DNA of 64,000 bases, taken from positions 62,001 through 126,000 of the forward strand of contig NZ_JABVEC010000021.1 of the NCBI RefSeq assembly GCF_014323705.1. Direction: 5' to 3'. The notes under the pieces were generated by a model, which did no database searches, had not been told where the DNA came from, and saw only the letters and a list, made by a program, of their open reading frames with translations. Below, one piece after another: positions 26,883 through 35,931 of the stretch (position 1 is its first letter; each line of letters begins with the position of its first letter). The translations under genes and the position numbers were made by a program. This stretch comes from Actinomadura alba. Lineage in GTDB: Bacteria; Actinomycetota; Actinomycetes; Streptosporangiales; Streptosporangiaceae.

Positions 26883-28415
26883 TCAGCAGGCGGTGAAGGT
26901 GACGCTGTCTACGACATTGGGCTCGTCCATGTAGACACTGATGCGGTGGGTTCCCGAGGTCCAACCGCCGGACGCTCGGAGTTCGAAGCTTCTTTGGCTG
27001 GAGTCGGTGATCATACTGCCGTCTTGAAAGAGCTGGTGGCTGGGATTGGGGTAGCTGATCGTGTATCGGTAGCCGGCCTTGGTGTAGCAACTTCCGCTCT
27101 TGGTGCCGAACACCGAGAGCGCGATCCCTCCACCGCCGCCGCCACCTCCGCTGGACTTGGTCGGGGCCGGGGACGCGGGCCTTTCGGGGCTGTCGCCGGT
27201 GCCTGTCCCTGGCGAAGAACCGGAGCCGGTGCCTGTCCTTGGCGAAGAACCGGAGCCGGTGCCGGACTTGGGTTTCGATCCCGGTGACGAGGCGCCGGGC
27301 GACGGCTCACCGGTCGTGCCGTTCGTCGGAGATCCCGACGCGGTCGGGCTGACCACACCCTGGCGCTGCGAGTCGGCCCCTGACGCCGCCCCGACGGCAT
27401 CGGCGCCGTTCTCGTCGGAATCGGCCTCCGATTGGTTCGGCCAGAAGAGCACGGTCATGGTCACGGCCACCGTCAGCACCGCCGCGCCGCCCGCTCCGGC
27501 CAGTAGAGCCAGGCGGCGCCGCCCTGGGGCGGGCCGCCGCGTGCCCGGAGCGGTGGTCTCGGGCGGGCGCGGGCCTGGCGGCGGCGCGCTTGGCAGCGGC
27601 GATTGCGGGACCGGGACGGGGACGGGGACGGGCGGCTGTTGCCGAAGCCCGGGAGACGGTACCGCGACGGCGGCTCCGGGAAGTGGTGGGGCGGGTGCCT
27701 GCGGGGCGGTCACCACCGAACGGACGCTGACCAGGCGCATCATGACGTCCCGCATGGTCGGGCGGTCGGCGGGGTCCTTGGCCAGACAGGACGTCACGAC
27801 GGAACGCAGCGGCTCGGCGAGGTCGCCGAGATCGGGCTGACCCTGGAGCACCCGGTTCATGATGGCCGGGAAGGAATTCGCGCCGAACGGCGGCCGTCCT
27901 GTGGTCGCGAACGCCACGACGGAGGCCCAGGCGAACACGTCGGCGGGCGCGCCGACGAACCGTCCCTCGAACTGCTCGGGCGCCATGTACGCCGGGGTAC
28001 CGATGATGCCGCTGGTGACGGTGAGCGGAGCTTCCGTATCGCGCGCTATCCCGAAGTCGATGATCCGGGGACCGTCCGGGGCGAGCAGCACGTTGGACGG
28101 CTTGAAGTCACGATGGACGATGCCCGCGTCGTGGATGGCCGCGAGCGCCGTCGCGGTGGCGACGGCAAGCCGCTGGACGGCCGCCGCGCTGCCCCGCGGC
28201 CCCGCCTGTTGCAGCGAGGGACCGTCGACGTACTCGGTGACGATGTACGGCCGCGGCCCGTCCAACGACGCGTCCAGGACCTGCGCGATGCAGAACGGAT
28301 CGACCCGGCGGGCGGCGGCGATCTCCTTCATGAAGCGTTCGCGCACGCGCGGGTCGGCGGCCAGTTCCTCGCGGGTCCTCGGACCGCAACGGCTCGACTT
28401 CCGGCATGGGAGCAT
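26883..28415 (-). pseudogene. Ser/Thr protein kinase remnant lacking the N-lobe glycine loop
   Basis: A 510-codon frame paralogous to the kinase at 1-1389. Residues 14 onward align with its EELAADPRVRERF region; HRDFKPSN (101-108), DFG (120-122), the Pro-rich linker, membrane segment (ALLAGAGGAAVLTVAVTMTV) and a Gly/Ser-rich external domain ending in FTAC are intact. The first 13 residues are unrelated in frame. However, the ATG at 28407 in another frame encodes MPEVEPLRSEDP, matching the paralogue's N-terminus. About 110 bp encoding the glycine loop and VAVK lysine are therefore deleted, with a frameshift, between CGAGGA repeats near 28380. It is unlikely to be an active kinase. Confidence 0.8.
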
Positions 28416-28825
28416 CTCCAGATGATCAAGAGAAAGGCATCTGAAACCCTAACGCACACCCCGATTTCCCAAACTCGGATCAGCGCATTGCGGCCGTTCG
28501 GTGGTGCGGCCATGTCGATGTGCTTCGGTGAGGGCCGCGTGTCTCGGTTCGTGTCCGCGAGCGTTGAGGTCCACCAATCCGATCGAGTCCATGATCGAGA
28601 TTTGTCGTGAGCACGCCCGCGAGCCGCTTCTTCACCGGCTCCCGCTAGCCGATCACTTCGGGTGCCTCCGTAGAGCGCAGCGGGCGGCCCGCCGGGGGTG
28701 GCATCCCTCGGGGTCGACCGGGCGACGGCGAGCCCTGCGCCGACAGCCGCGCCGCGCCAACCCACCGACCAGCTGCGTAGACGAGCGGGTTGACACGGGC
28801 GCGTCGAGACGCAACAGTAAACCTT
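28416..28825. other. intergenic region with an island-type 25-bp repeat
   Basis: No gene is supported. A 25-bp segment at 28539-28563 (starting GTGTCTCGGTTCGTGTCCGC) is identical to 42568-42592 and differs by one base from 39016-39040, both of which lie beside tRNA-Lys fragments. The right part holds the arsR promoter. Confidence 0.6.
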
Positions 28826-28834
28826 ATGGTTCAC
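28790..28834 (+). promoter_or_regulatory. arsR promoter and overlapping operator
   Basis: TTGACA (28790-28795) and a CAGTAA-like -10 (about 28813-28820) place the start of transcription at or near the ATG 28826, so the mRNA is probably leaderless. An interrupted palindrome, GTAAACC-TTAT-GGTTCAC (28817-28834, one mismatch), covers the -10 and the start codon. It is a likely self-repression site for the ArsR protein. Confidence 0.6.
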
Positions 28835-29131
28835 CGTCAGTTCGCGGCCCTGGGTGACCCGACCCGCCTGGCCATCGTCGAGCGGCTCGCCCGCGGGCCG
28901 ACGTCCGCCGGTGACCTCGCGGCGCCGACGACGCTCTCGCTGCCCGCCGTTCTCAAGCACGTCCGCGTGCTCGAGGAGGCGGGCCTGGTGACGACCGTCA
29001 AGCGCGGCCGCGTGCGCGAGTGCCGGCTGCGCGACGACGCCCTCGTCGCCGTGGCCACGTGGACCGCACAGCAGCAGGCGCTCTGGTCGACCCGGCTGGA
29101 CGCTCTCGGCACCCTCCTGGAGGACACGTGA
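28826..29131 (+). CDS. ArsR family transcriptional regulator
   Basis: A 101-aa winged-helix repressor: FAALGDPTRLAIVERLARGPTSAG opening, recognition helix LSLPAVLKHVRVLEEAGLV, and wing TTVKRGRVREC. There is no CxC metal motif, so it belongs to the metal-free SRPBCC-linked subgroup. ATG 28826 fits the usual MVHRQFAALG start and the leaderless promoter. Its stop overlaps the start of the SRPBCC gene (GTGA), so the two are coupled. Confidence 0.9.
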   Translation: MVHRQFAALGDPTRLAIVERLARGPTSAGDLAAPTTLSLPAVLKHVRVLEEAGLVTTVKRGRVRECRLRDDALVAVATWTAQQQALWSTRLDALGTLLEDT

Positions 29132-29580
29132 CCGCCACCCCGCTCCTGTCGTTCGACCTCGAGCGCACCTACCCCGCGCCGCCCGAGCGCGTCTGGGCCG
29201 CCTGGACCCGCGCCGACCTGCTGCAGCGCTGGGCCTGCCCCGACCCCGCCTGGCGCGTGTCGACCTGCGAGGTCGACGCCCGCGAGGGCGGGGGCTACCG
29301 GCTGCGGTTCGGCCCCCGCCCGGCCGGCGACGCGAACAGCGAGACGGCCACCTTCGCGGTCTTCGAGCCCGTGGAGCGGCTCGTGCTCGACGTGCTCACC
29401 GCGGGGGAGGACATGGCCGAGCGCTCCCGCTGCACGGTGCTGCTCCTGCCGGTCGAGGGCGGGACCCGGCTGGAGCTCACGGTCGAGGGCCTGTCGGGCG
29501 CCCTGACCGCCGAGCACATGCGCGTGGGCTGGACGTGGTGCCTGGAGGGCATCGCCGCGCAGCTCGGCGCCGCGGCCTGA
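29128..29580 (+). CDS. SRPBCC (AHSA1-type) domain protein
   Basis: A 150-aa START/Bet v1-like protein. ERTYPAPPERVWAAWTRADLLQRWACP is typical at the N-terminus (given here as RTYPAPPERVWAAW and LLQRW), and HMRVGWTWCLEGIAAQL forms the C-terminal helix. The GTG start at 29128 overlaps the arsR stop. ArsR-SRPBCC pairs are common in actinomycetes; the SRPBCC protein probably binds a hydrophobic ligand, possibly the inducer. A longer upstream frame (29020) lies inside arsR and was rejected. Confidence 0.88.
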   Translation: MTATPLLSFDLERTYPAPPERVWAAWTRADLLQRWACPDPAWRVSTCEVDAREGGGYRLRFGPRPAGDANSETATFAVFEPVERLVLDVLTAGEDMAERSRCTVLLLPVEGGTRLELTVEGLSGALTAEHMRVGWTWCLEGIAAQLGAAA

Positions 29581-29971
29581 TCACACCGTCTCGTACACCA
29601 GGCTCTCCACGACGGTCACCTGGCCGCCGACGACACCCACCGACGACGCCGGCCCCATGACGCCACAGCACACCGCCCGCCGGCCCAGCAGGACCCGCTG
29701 CCCTCGCCAAGCACCTGCCCAGAGCGTTCCGTCCAGAGCGTGGTGCCCGGGCCTTCACCGCCGAGGAACTGACCGGCGAGGCGGACCTCCGGCTGTGGGT
29801 GCTTCGCGTGGACCGCTGGGAGGTGCACATCAGCGGCGCGCATCCCACCCTCGGCAGCGGAACCGACCGGCGTACTCCGGTCGACCCGACTGAGTGACAC
29901 CCCAGGGCCAGGACCGTCACGTGCCAGTCAACACACCCCGTACGCCAGTTACCGAATGATGGAGGAACGAC
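29581..29971. other. intergenic region with a possible gene remnant
   Basis: A plus frame ending at TGA 29895-29897 reads LAKHLPRAFRPERGARAF, then ELTGEADLRLWVLRVDRWEVHISG. This looks like real protein, but it has no start and no recognised family. It is probably the 3' remnant of a lost gene (about 29694-29897). The rest shows nothing. Confidence 0.4.
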
Positions 29972-30427
29972 ATGAACAGCATGAATGACACCGGGGTCGT
30001 CGCAGGCCCGGCATCGGGCCAGACCAGCTACACCCACCGACTCCGGGGGCTCGCCGGCACCGGCTTCATTGCCACGCTCGCAGCGATGGTGGCCACCACC
30101 CTCGCCGCTGCGCTTGCCCAGGCCGTTGGCGTCGACTTCGAGGTCACCGATGGTGGCGAGACGATCCCGTTGTCCGGGTTCGCCGTGGTGACCGGCTTCT
30201 TCTCGGTCGTGGGCATCGTCATTGCCGCCGCTCTTCTTCGTTGGAGCGCTCGCCCCGCCGAGCGATTCGTGTGGACGGCAGTGTCGCTGACCGCGATCTC
30301 GTTGGTCCCGCCCCTCCTCTCCGAGGCGAACACCGCCACCACCACCGCCCTCCTCGGGCTACACCTCGTCGCTGCGACGGTGATGATCCCCACCCTGGCG
30401 CGGAGCCTCCGCACCCGGACCGATTGA
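29972..30427 (+). CDS. four-helix membrane protein, DUF6069-like
   Basis: A 151-aa protein with four predicted membrane helices (about 25-48, 68-88, 98-118, 124-140) and a short polar N-terminus. ATG 29972 follows GGAGGAACGAC. The arrangement and the loop VDFEVTDGGETIPLSGFA between helices 1 and 2 resemble DUF6069 proteins. Function unknown. It stands alone, downstream of the ArsR-SRPBCC pair. Confidence 0.75.
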   Translation: MNSMNDTGVVAGPASGQTSYTHRLRGLAGTGFIATLAAMVATTLAAALAQAVGVDFEVTDGGETIPLSGFAVVTGFFSVVGIVIAAALLRWSARPAERFVWTAVSLTAISLVPPLLSEANTATTTALLGLHLVAATVMIPTLARSLRTRTD

Positions 30428-31098
30428 CGATCGTTCATCGGGACGGAGCATGCCGCGACGGTCGGTTGTGGCTCCGCTGTCCCCGCCGCTCGGATTATCA
30501 CGGTCATGCAAGCAGTTCCCTGCAGTTCCCCCGAGTCAACGTCGACCTGCACGTGCCCGCCCTGCGCGGGCGCCCTCGCGCAGGTCGGCGAGCGATGATC
30601 GCACCGTCGTGTCGACGATGCGGGCGCGGAAATCGGGCACGGGCATGCTGAGCATTGCGTAGGAGCACCGTGGGCACGTCCAGTTCCTCGCTGACGTCGA
30701 CGACGTGGCCGACCTGGTCTTCCGGAGGAGTCGATCGACTGTGACCCCTACACGCCGGTCCAGTGCCAGTGCCTGACGGTGGTCGGTGAACGGGCAGTCC
30801 GGGCCGGGGTCGGTGTAGCCAGACGGATCGAGGACGCTGCCCGCGTCGTTGGGCCTCCCCAGCAGGTGGGTCAGCACCGCCACTTCCGCCGAGTGCCGCG
30901 TCGGGGATGCTCGCCTGGCTTACCGGCGACTCAACGGCCTGCTCCACGGACTCAGACTCAACGGCGTTCTCGGTCATCTGGTGTCTCTCTCTTGATCATC
31001 AGATCCGCCGTTAGCTTTACAGTCCCGAGATAGGACTCCGGGGCCAAGACATTGGGTGCTGGGGCTGCCGCAGGGCAAACCCCGCCCCGGATGGCGCG
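30428..31098. other. region without a confident gene
   Basis: Two minus-strand frames (start at 30977 with MTENAVESESVEQ, and 30536-30883) each look partly coding and may be a frameshifted gene, but no domain is recognised and the frames switch without a clear junction. The region right of 30980 should hold the 3' flank of the methyltransferase gene. Confidence 0.3.
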
Positions 31099-31971
31099 TC
31101 AGTTGCGGCGCGCGGCCCAGACGGTGCGCTCGGTGCGTACCGCGAGGTCGTCACGGCGCAGGATGCTGTGCGGGCTGCTGGTGTCGAGCAGCCGGTCGAG
31201 TGCGGTGAGGTCTTCCGCCGCAAGCTCGGCGGCGGCGGCGCCGCGGATGCGCTGCAGCGCGCCCAAGGCGTAGCGGCCGATCGCCGCGTTGCGGGACCCG
31301 TCGATGTCGACGGCGACGGTGAGTTCGCCTGCCACAGCGAATCCGGCGGTGTTCAGCATGGGTCCCCAGTCGGCGCCGCGGTGGGGCACGTGCTCGGCGT
31401 GGAAGCGGTCGGTCGCGGCGTGGACGCGGTCTTCCAGGCCGGGCCGGTCGGCGGGGGCGTTCTCGGGCAGGAAGCGGGGGAGGCCGGCCAGCTCGACGAC
31501 GGCGAACAGGCCGTCGGGCGCGAGCAGGTCGCGGACGGTGCGCAGGGCGTGGTCGGGGTCGGCCATGTGATGCATGGAGGCCGACGCCCACACGAGGTCG
31601 GGCGTTCCGAGGTCGGGCCAGGTGGCGTCGTCGAGGTCGGCCAGCACGGTGCGCACGTGCTCGCCCACACCGCGGGCGCACGCCTTCTCCCGCAGCCGTT
31701 GCAGGTGTCCGGGCGAGGCGTCGACGGCTGTGACGTGCGCCTCGGGGAAGCGCTCGAGGAGCGCGAAGGTGCCCGCTCCCGTACCGGAGGCCAGGTCCAC
31801 GATCTGGCGCGGGCCGCTCTTCAGGGGCAGCCACTTGGTGATGGCGGCGATGTGCTCGGCGAGGACTTCCGCGTCCAGGTCGAGGATCTCCGCCTGCCCG
31901 CTGTCGGCGCCGCGTTGCTGGTGGTGGCCGTGTTCGTGGTGGCCGTCGTGGGGGGCGCGTGTTTGCGTCAT
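31099..31971 (-). CDS. class I SAM-dependent methyltransferase with His-rich N-terminus
   Basis: A 290-aa protein. The first 20 residues are His-rich (HDGHHEHGHHQQ). The Rossmann methyltransferase core spans about 45-165: motif I VDLASGTGAGTFA, post-I VTAVDASPGHL, motif II region PDLVWASASMHHM and motif III LLAPDGLFAVVEL. The C-terminal part is helical. The substrate is not indicated. It diverges, with a regulator between, from a CPYC disulfide oxidoreductase and an MFS exporter, so it may methylate a thiol or other toxic small molecule (inference). The His run could bind a metal. Confidence 0.85.
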   Translation of the reverse strand: MTQTRAPHDGHHEHGHHQQRGADSGQAEILDLDAEVLAEHIAAITKWLPLKSGPRQIVDLASGTGAGTFALLERFPEAHVTAVDASPGHLQRLREKACARGVGEHVRTVLADLDDATWPDLGTPDLVWASASMHHMADPDHALRTVRDLLAPDGLFAVVELAGLPRFLPENAPADRPGLEDRVHAATDRFHAEHVPHRGADWGPMLNTAGFAVAGELTVAVDIDGSRNAAIGRYALGALQRIRGAAAAELAAEDLTALDRLLDTSSPHSILRRDDLAVRTERTVWAARRN

Positions 31972-32099
31972 ACCGCCACGTTAAGTGCGCCATGCGCTTT
32001 CGGCATACCTTCTTGCGGATTGCGCAAGGCGATGGCCCTGTGTGCTGCCGGGCGCGCAAGGTGCACCCGTGCGGGGGCGGGCCGGCGGCGCCGGCGTGG

Positions 32100-32711
32100 C
32101 TACGGGCTGGCGCCTTGCGCGTCGCTGTCGCCGTTCTCGCGCTGATCGTCGGACTCGCGATGTCCGCGGCGGGCGTCGCGGTCGAAGATGAACATGACCT
32201 CGCAAGGGCCGCCCTCGGCGCCGATGGCGTGCGGCATCATGGTCGGGAACTCGGCGGCCTGGTTGGTCTCGATGCGGAAGCGGCGGTGGCCCAGCATCAG
32301 GATCGCGGTGCCGGACAGCACGACGAGCCATTCCCGGCCCGGGTGGGCGCGCATCTTGGAGGGATTGTCGGGCGGCGGCTCGGTCAGCCGCCGACGCATG
32401 ACGCTCATGGCCGGGTCGGCCTTCATCGGCCAGCTCAGACCGTGGGTACCGTGGATCATGGGGCTGATGACGACATCGTCGGCGGCGTTCTCGACGAGCT
32501 GATCGAGGGTGGTGTCCAGAGCGCGGGCCAGGGCGACGAGCTGGTCCAGCGCCAGGCGCTGGCCGTTCTCGATGCGGCTCAGCGAGGACTGGCCGAGGTG
32601 GACGCGGGTGGCCAGTTCCTCCAAGGACAAGCCCTGTGCGACCCGCAGAGCGCGGATGCGTTTGCGTACGAGGCCGTCCAGCGCACCCTCTTCTTGCGTC
32701 ATAGGCAACAT
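32100..32711 (-). CDS. XRE helix-turn-helix regulator with cupin domain
   Basis: A 203-aa regulator: helix-turn-helix at about 15-70 (RIRALRVAQGLSLEELATRVHLGQSSLSRIENG split as RALRVAQGLSLEELA and SSLSRIENGQR), then a C-terminal cupin (about 110-185, REWLVVLSGTAILML). ATG 32711 has GAGGG upstream; a second ATG at 32702 is possible. It is divergent from the CPYC oxidoreductase gene, whose start is 90 bp away, and probably controls both that operon and itself. Confidence 0.87.
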   Translation of the reverse strand: MLPMTQEEGALDGLVRKRIRALRVAQGLSLEELATRVHLGQSSLSRIENGQRLALDQLVALARALDTTLDQLVENAADDVVISPMIHGTHGLSWPMKADPAMSVMRRRLTEPPPDNPSKMRAHPGREWLVVLSGTAILMLGHRRFRIETNQAAEFPTMMPHAIGAEGGPCEVMFIFDRDARRGHRESDDQRENGDSDAQGASP

Positions 32712-32800
32712 GGTATGCCCTCGATGCAATCCGGGCTTAACGTCCAAGGCAGATGGCCCGGATCGGCTGGGGCTGCGCACGACAGAAAGGGCGCGAGGAG

Positions 32801-33814
32801 ATGTCCGTGCAGACTTCCGCGTACGCGAGCGACGCACTGCCTGGTGAGACCGTGGACGCCGTGGTGATCGGCGGCGGCGCCGCGGGCCTGAACGGTGCGC
32901 TGATGCTCGCCCGCTCCCGCCGCTCCGTTGTCGTGATCGACAGCGGCACGCCCCGCAACGCGCCGGCCGAGGCCATGCACGGCTTCATCGTGCTGGACGG
33001 TACGCCGCCCACCGAGATCCTGAAGCGCGGCCGGGAGCAGGTGCGCCAGTACGGCGGCCTGGTCGTCTTCGGCAAGGTGGCCTCGGCTGAGCCTGCCGCC
33101 CCGTCGGCCGACGGGGATCTGCGTTTCACCATCACCCTGGCCGACGGCCGGACCATCACGGCACGCCGTGTGCTGGTGGCCACCGGCCTGCGGGACGTGC
33201 TGCCCGACGTTCCCGGGCTCGCGGAACACTGGGGACACAGCGTCGTGCACTGCCCGTACTGCCACGGCTGGGAGGTACGCGACGAGCCCATCGGCGTCCT
33301 CGCCACCGGCCCTGCATCCATCCACCACGCCCTGCTGTTCCGCCAGTTGACCGACGACCTCGTCTACTTCACCCGCAACACCCCACTCGACGAGAACACC
33401 CGCGCGCGCTTCGCCGCCCGGGGCATCCGTATCGTCGACACCCTCGTGGAAGAGGTCGTGAAGGCCGACGACGGCGGTGTCGCGGGCGTGCGCCTGGCCG
33501 ACGGCGCGTTCATGGCCCGCCGCGTTCTCGCGGTCGCCACCCGGATGCAGGCCCGCACCGAGGGCATGGACGGGCTGAAGCTGCCGATGGAGGACCTGCC
33601 CGATGACATGGGCCGCCGCTTCGCCTCCGGCATGGCCGGAACCACCGAGGTGCCCGGGGTGTGGGTGGCTGGCAACGCCACCGACCTGACCGCCCAGGTC
33701 GGCGCATCCGCCGCGGCCGGCGCCCTGGCCGCATCCCACATCAACGCCCTGCTGGCCACGGCCGAGACCGACGCGGCCCTCGCCGCAGCCCAGAGCGGTA
33801 CCGCCACCGCCTGA
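32801..33814 (+). CDS. thioredoxin reductase-like FAD/NAD(P) disulfide oxidoreductase
   Basis: A 337-aa flavoprotein of the low-molecular-weight thioredoxin reductase fold. FAD site VIGGGAAGLNGALML (about 20-34), redox motif CPYCHGWEV (about 150), and C-terminal VWVAGNATDLTAQVGASAAAG for FAD. The CPYC pair and lack of a classic thioredoxin-reductase CATC motif resemble dithiol oxidases such as GliT and HlmI that form intramolecular disulfides in natural products. ATG 32801 follows GAGGAG. It is followed by an MFS exporter and is divergent from the XRE-cupin regulator. Confidence 0.88.
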   Translation: MSVQTSAYASDALPGETVDAVVIGGGAAGLNGALMLARSRRSVVVIDSGTPRNAPAEAMHGFIVLDGTPPTEILKRGREQVRQYGGLVVFGKVASAEPAAPSADGDLRFTITLADGRTITARRVLVATGLRDVLPDVPGLAEHWGHSVVHCPYCHGWEVRDEPIGVLATGPASIHHALLFRQLTDDLVYFTRNTPLDENTRARFAARGIRIVDTLVEEVVKADDGGVAGVRLADGAFMARRVLAVATRMQARTEGMDGLKLPMEDLPDDMGRRFASGMAGTTEVPGVWVAGNATDLTAQVGASAAAGALAASHINALLATAETDAALAAAQSGTATA

Positions 33815-33910
33815 CATCCGCGGCGCGCGCTGCCGCTCCTTCCATCCGCATTTCCGGCGTCCGGGCAGGGTCCGACGCCGAGCTCCCCATGCCCTTACTG
33901 AGAGGAATCC

Positions 33911-35488
33911 ATGAGTACGAACCAGCCCGCACAGGGGGCCGGCGCACCGGACGCGCGTCAGCTGCGCACCATCCTGATCGCCGTCTCCATCGCGCTGATG
34001 GCCGTCATCGCGTCGGTGTCCGGGCTGAACGTCGCCCAGACCCACATGGCCGTCGAGTTCGGGGCCTCACAGAACACGGTTCTGTGGATCATCAACATCT
34101 ACACCCTGGCCCTGGCCGCGCTGCTGCTGCCGCTCGGCGCGATCGGTGATCGCCTGGGCCGCAAGCCCATGCTGATCGCCGGACTTGGCATCTTCGGTGT
34201 CGCAAACGTCGTGGCGGGCCTGGCCCCGACCGCCGAGGTCATGATCGCGGCCCGTGTGGCCAGCGGTATCGGCGCCGCGATGATCATGCCGATCACCCTT
34301 GCCGTCATCACCTCCACCTTCCCCGAGGAGCAGCGCGGCAAGGCGATCGGCGTGTGGACCGGCGTCGCCGGAGGCGGCGGCATCCTGGGCATGTTCCTCT
34401 CCGCCCTCCTGGTCGATGTCGCGGACTGGCGCTGGCTGTTCGTGCTGCCGGTGGCCCTGGTCATCGTGGCCCTGGGCATGACACTGAAGTCGGTGCCCAA
34501 CTCCCGTGAGCGCTCGGCCCATTCCTTCGACACCATCGGCGCGCTGGTCTCCACCGTCGCCGTCATCGGCCTCATCCTCGTCCTGCAGGAAGGGCCCGGG
34601 CGCGGCTGGACCGCCCCCGCGACGCTGATCAGCCTCGCCGTCGGCCTCATCGCCGGCATCGGCTTCGTGGCCTGGGAGCTGCACCGCCGAGACGCATCAC
34701 TGCTGGACGTACGCCTGTTCCTGGAGCGCGGCCTGGCCGGCGGCTCGATCACGCTGCTGGTGGTCTTCGGTGTCCAGGCGGGCATCGCCGTGGTCCTGTT
34801 CCCGTTCTTCCAGGCGGTGCTCGGCTGGTCGGGACTGCTGTCGACGGTGGCCATGATGCCGATGGCCGTCATGATGATGATGACCTCCGGCCTGGCCCCC
34901 ATAATGGCCGCCCGCATCGGCTCCCGCTCGACCATGGCCGTGGGCATCGCCCTGGCCGGTGTGGGCCTGGTGCTGATGGCGCTGTTCGTTTCCGTGGATG
35001 GCGGCTACCTGACCATCCTGCCGGGCATGCTCGCCATGGGCATCGGCATGGGCCTGTCCATGACGCCTTCCACCGAGGCCATCACCAGCTCGCTGCCGCG
35101 TGAGAAGCAGGGCGTCGCCTCCGCACTCAACGACATCACCCGCGAGTTCGGCACCGCGCTGGGCGTCGCCATGTTGGGTGCGCTCCTGTCCGCCGGCTAC
35201 CGCAGCGCGATTGACGACCGGCTGCACGGCGTCCCCCAGGGGGCCGCGGACACCGCCCGCGAAGGCATCGCCAACGCCGTCGAGGTCTCGGGCAGCACCG
35301 GCTCGCACGCGCGGCAGATCGTCCATGCCGCCCAGCAGTCCTTCGTCGACGGCTGGCAGCAGGCCATGTGGGCAGGCGTCGCCGTCACGGGCGCGCTGTT
35401 CGTCTACATCGCTCTGCGCGGCCCGAAGAACTCCGCCCCCGTGGCGGTGGACGAGGCCGAGGCCGCCGAGACGATCGCCGCCGAATGA
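33911..35488 (+). CDS. MFS transporter, DHA2 (14-TM) drug exporter
   Basis: A 525-aa permease with 14 predicted helices. Motif A (GAIGDRLGRKPML) follows helix 2, and motif C-like glycine-rich segment GVAGGGGILGMFLSALLV in helix 5 marks an antiporter. The C-terminus is acidic. ATG 33911 has GAGAGGAA upstream. It should export a drug or metabolite by proton antiport. It lies 96 bp after the CPYC oxidoreductase, probably in one operon, and a strong hairpin follows at 35537-35575. Confidence 0.92.
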   Translation: MSTNQPAQGAGAPDARQLRTILIAVSIALMAVIASVSGLNVAQTHMAVEFGASQNTVLWIINIYTLALAALLLPLGAIGDRLGRKPMLIAGLGIFGVANVVAGLAPTAEVMIAARVASGIGAAMIMPITLAVITSTFPEEQRGKAIGVWTGVAGGGGILGMFLSALLVDVADWRWLFVLPVALVIVALGMTLKSVPNSRERSAHSFDTIGALVSTVAVIGLILVLQEGPGRGWTAPATLISLAVGLIAGIGFVAWELHRRDASLLDVRLFLERGLAGGSITLLVVFGVQAGIAVVLFPFFQAVLGWSGLLSTVAMMPMAVMMMMTSGLAPIMAARIGSRSTMAVGIALAGVGLVLMALFVSVDGGYLTILPGMLAMGIGMGLSMTPSTEAITSSLPREKQGVASALNDITREFGTALGVAMLGALLSAGYRSAIDDRLHGVPQGAADTAREGIANAVEVSGSTGSHARQIVHAAQQSFVDGWQQAMWAGVAVTGALFVYIALRGPKNSAPVAVDEAEAAETIAAE

Positions 35489-35536
35489 TCGCGTAGGAAC
35501 TTAAACCGGCTTGAACAGAGGGCCTCTTGGGTCCAT

Positions 35537-35575
35537 GGCAGGGCGGCGGCGGGCAATGTCTGCCGCCGCCCTGCC
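35537..35575 (+). terminator. strong G/C hairpin after the MFS gene
   Basis: A perfect 14-bp stem (GGCAGGGCGGCGGC pairs with GCCGCCGCCCTGCC) with an 11-base loop. There is no T-tract, so it is a probable but not classical intrinsic terminator between convergent genes. Confidence 0.65.
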
Positions 35576-35590
35576 CCGACTCAGCGGCGC

Positions 35591-35818
35591 TCACGCCACA
35601 GCCACATCGTTGGCGAGGATGAATTCCTTCAACGCCGCAGGCTTGAGATCAACGTCCCGCAAGCCGCCATCCAGTAGATCAACCCGGTCCAATGCGTAGC
35701 CGCCGCGACTCGGATCATCGAACTCAGGTCCGGACCGCTGTCCGAGGTCCAACGTCAGCAATCGGCAGACGAAGAAGTAGATCCTTCCAGGCGCAGGGGC
35801 TTGAAGACTCGTGGTCAT
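35591..35818 (-). CDS. small hypothetical protein
   Basis: A 75-aa frame: MTTSLQAPAPGRIYFFVCRL, then DDPSRGGYALDRVDLLDGGLRD and LKPAALKEFILANDVAVA. The alternating pattern looks like real protein, but no family was recognised, nor any signal or membrane segment. Just upstream is a remnant region, so it could itself be a truncated gene. Confidence 0.5.
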   Translation of the reverse strand: MTTSLQAPAPGRIYFFVCRLLTLDLGQRSGPEFDDPSRGGYALDRVDLLDGGLRDVDLKPAALKEFILANDVAVA

Positions 35819-35931
35819 TACGATAGCCAGTCGCTGGGTTCGGGAGCCGAATGTTTGCGCCCAGCGTCCTCGGTCATGGCCGCCGGGACTGTAAGAAATT
35901 CTGAGACAGAGCCGAAAATTGACAGTCCCTG

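Noticed and set aside
30504..30977. Possible minus-strand gene beginning MTENAVESESVEQ
   Set aside because: The acidic start looks plausible, but the frame turns Arg/Pro-rich and no family or consistent frame could be supported; reported only as an unresolved region.
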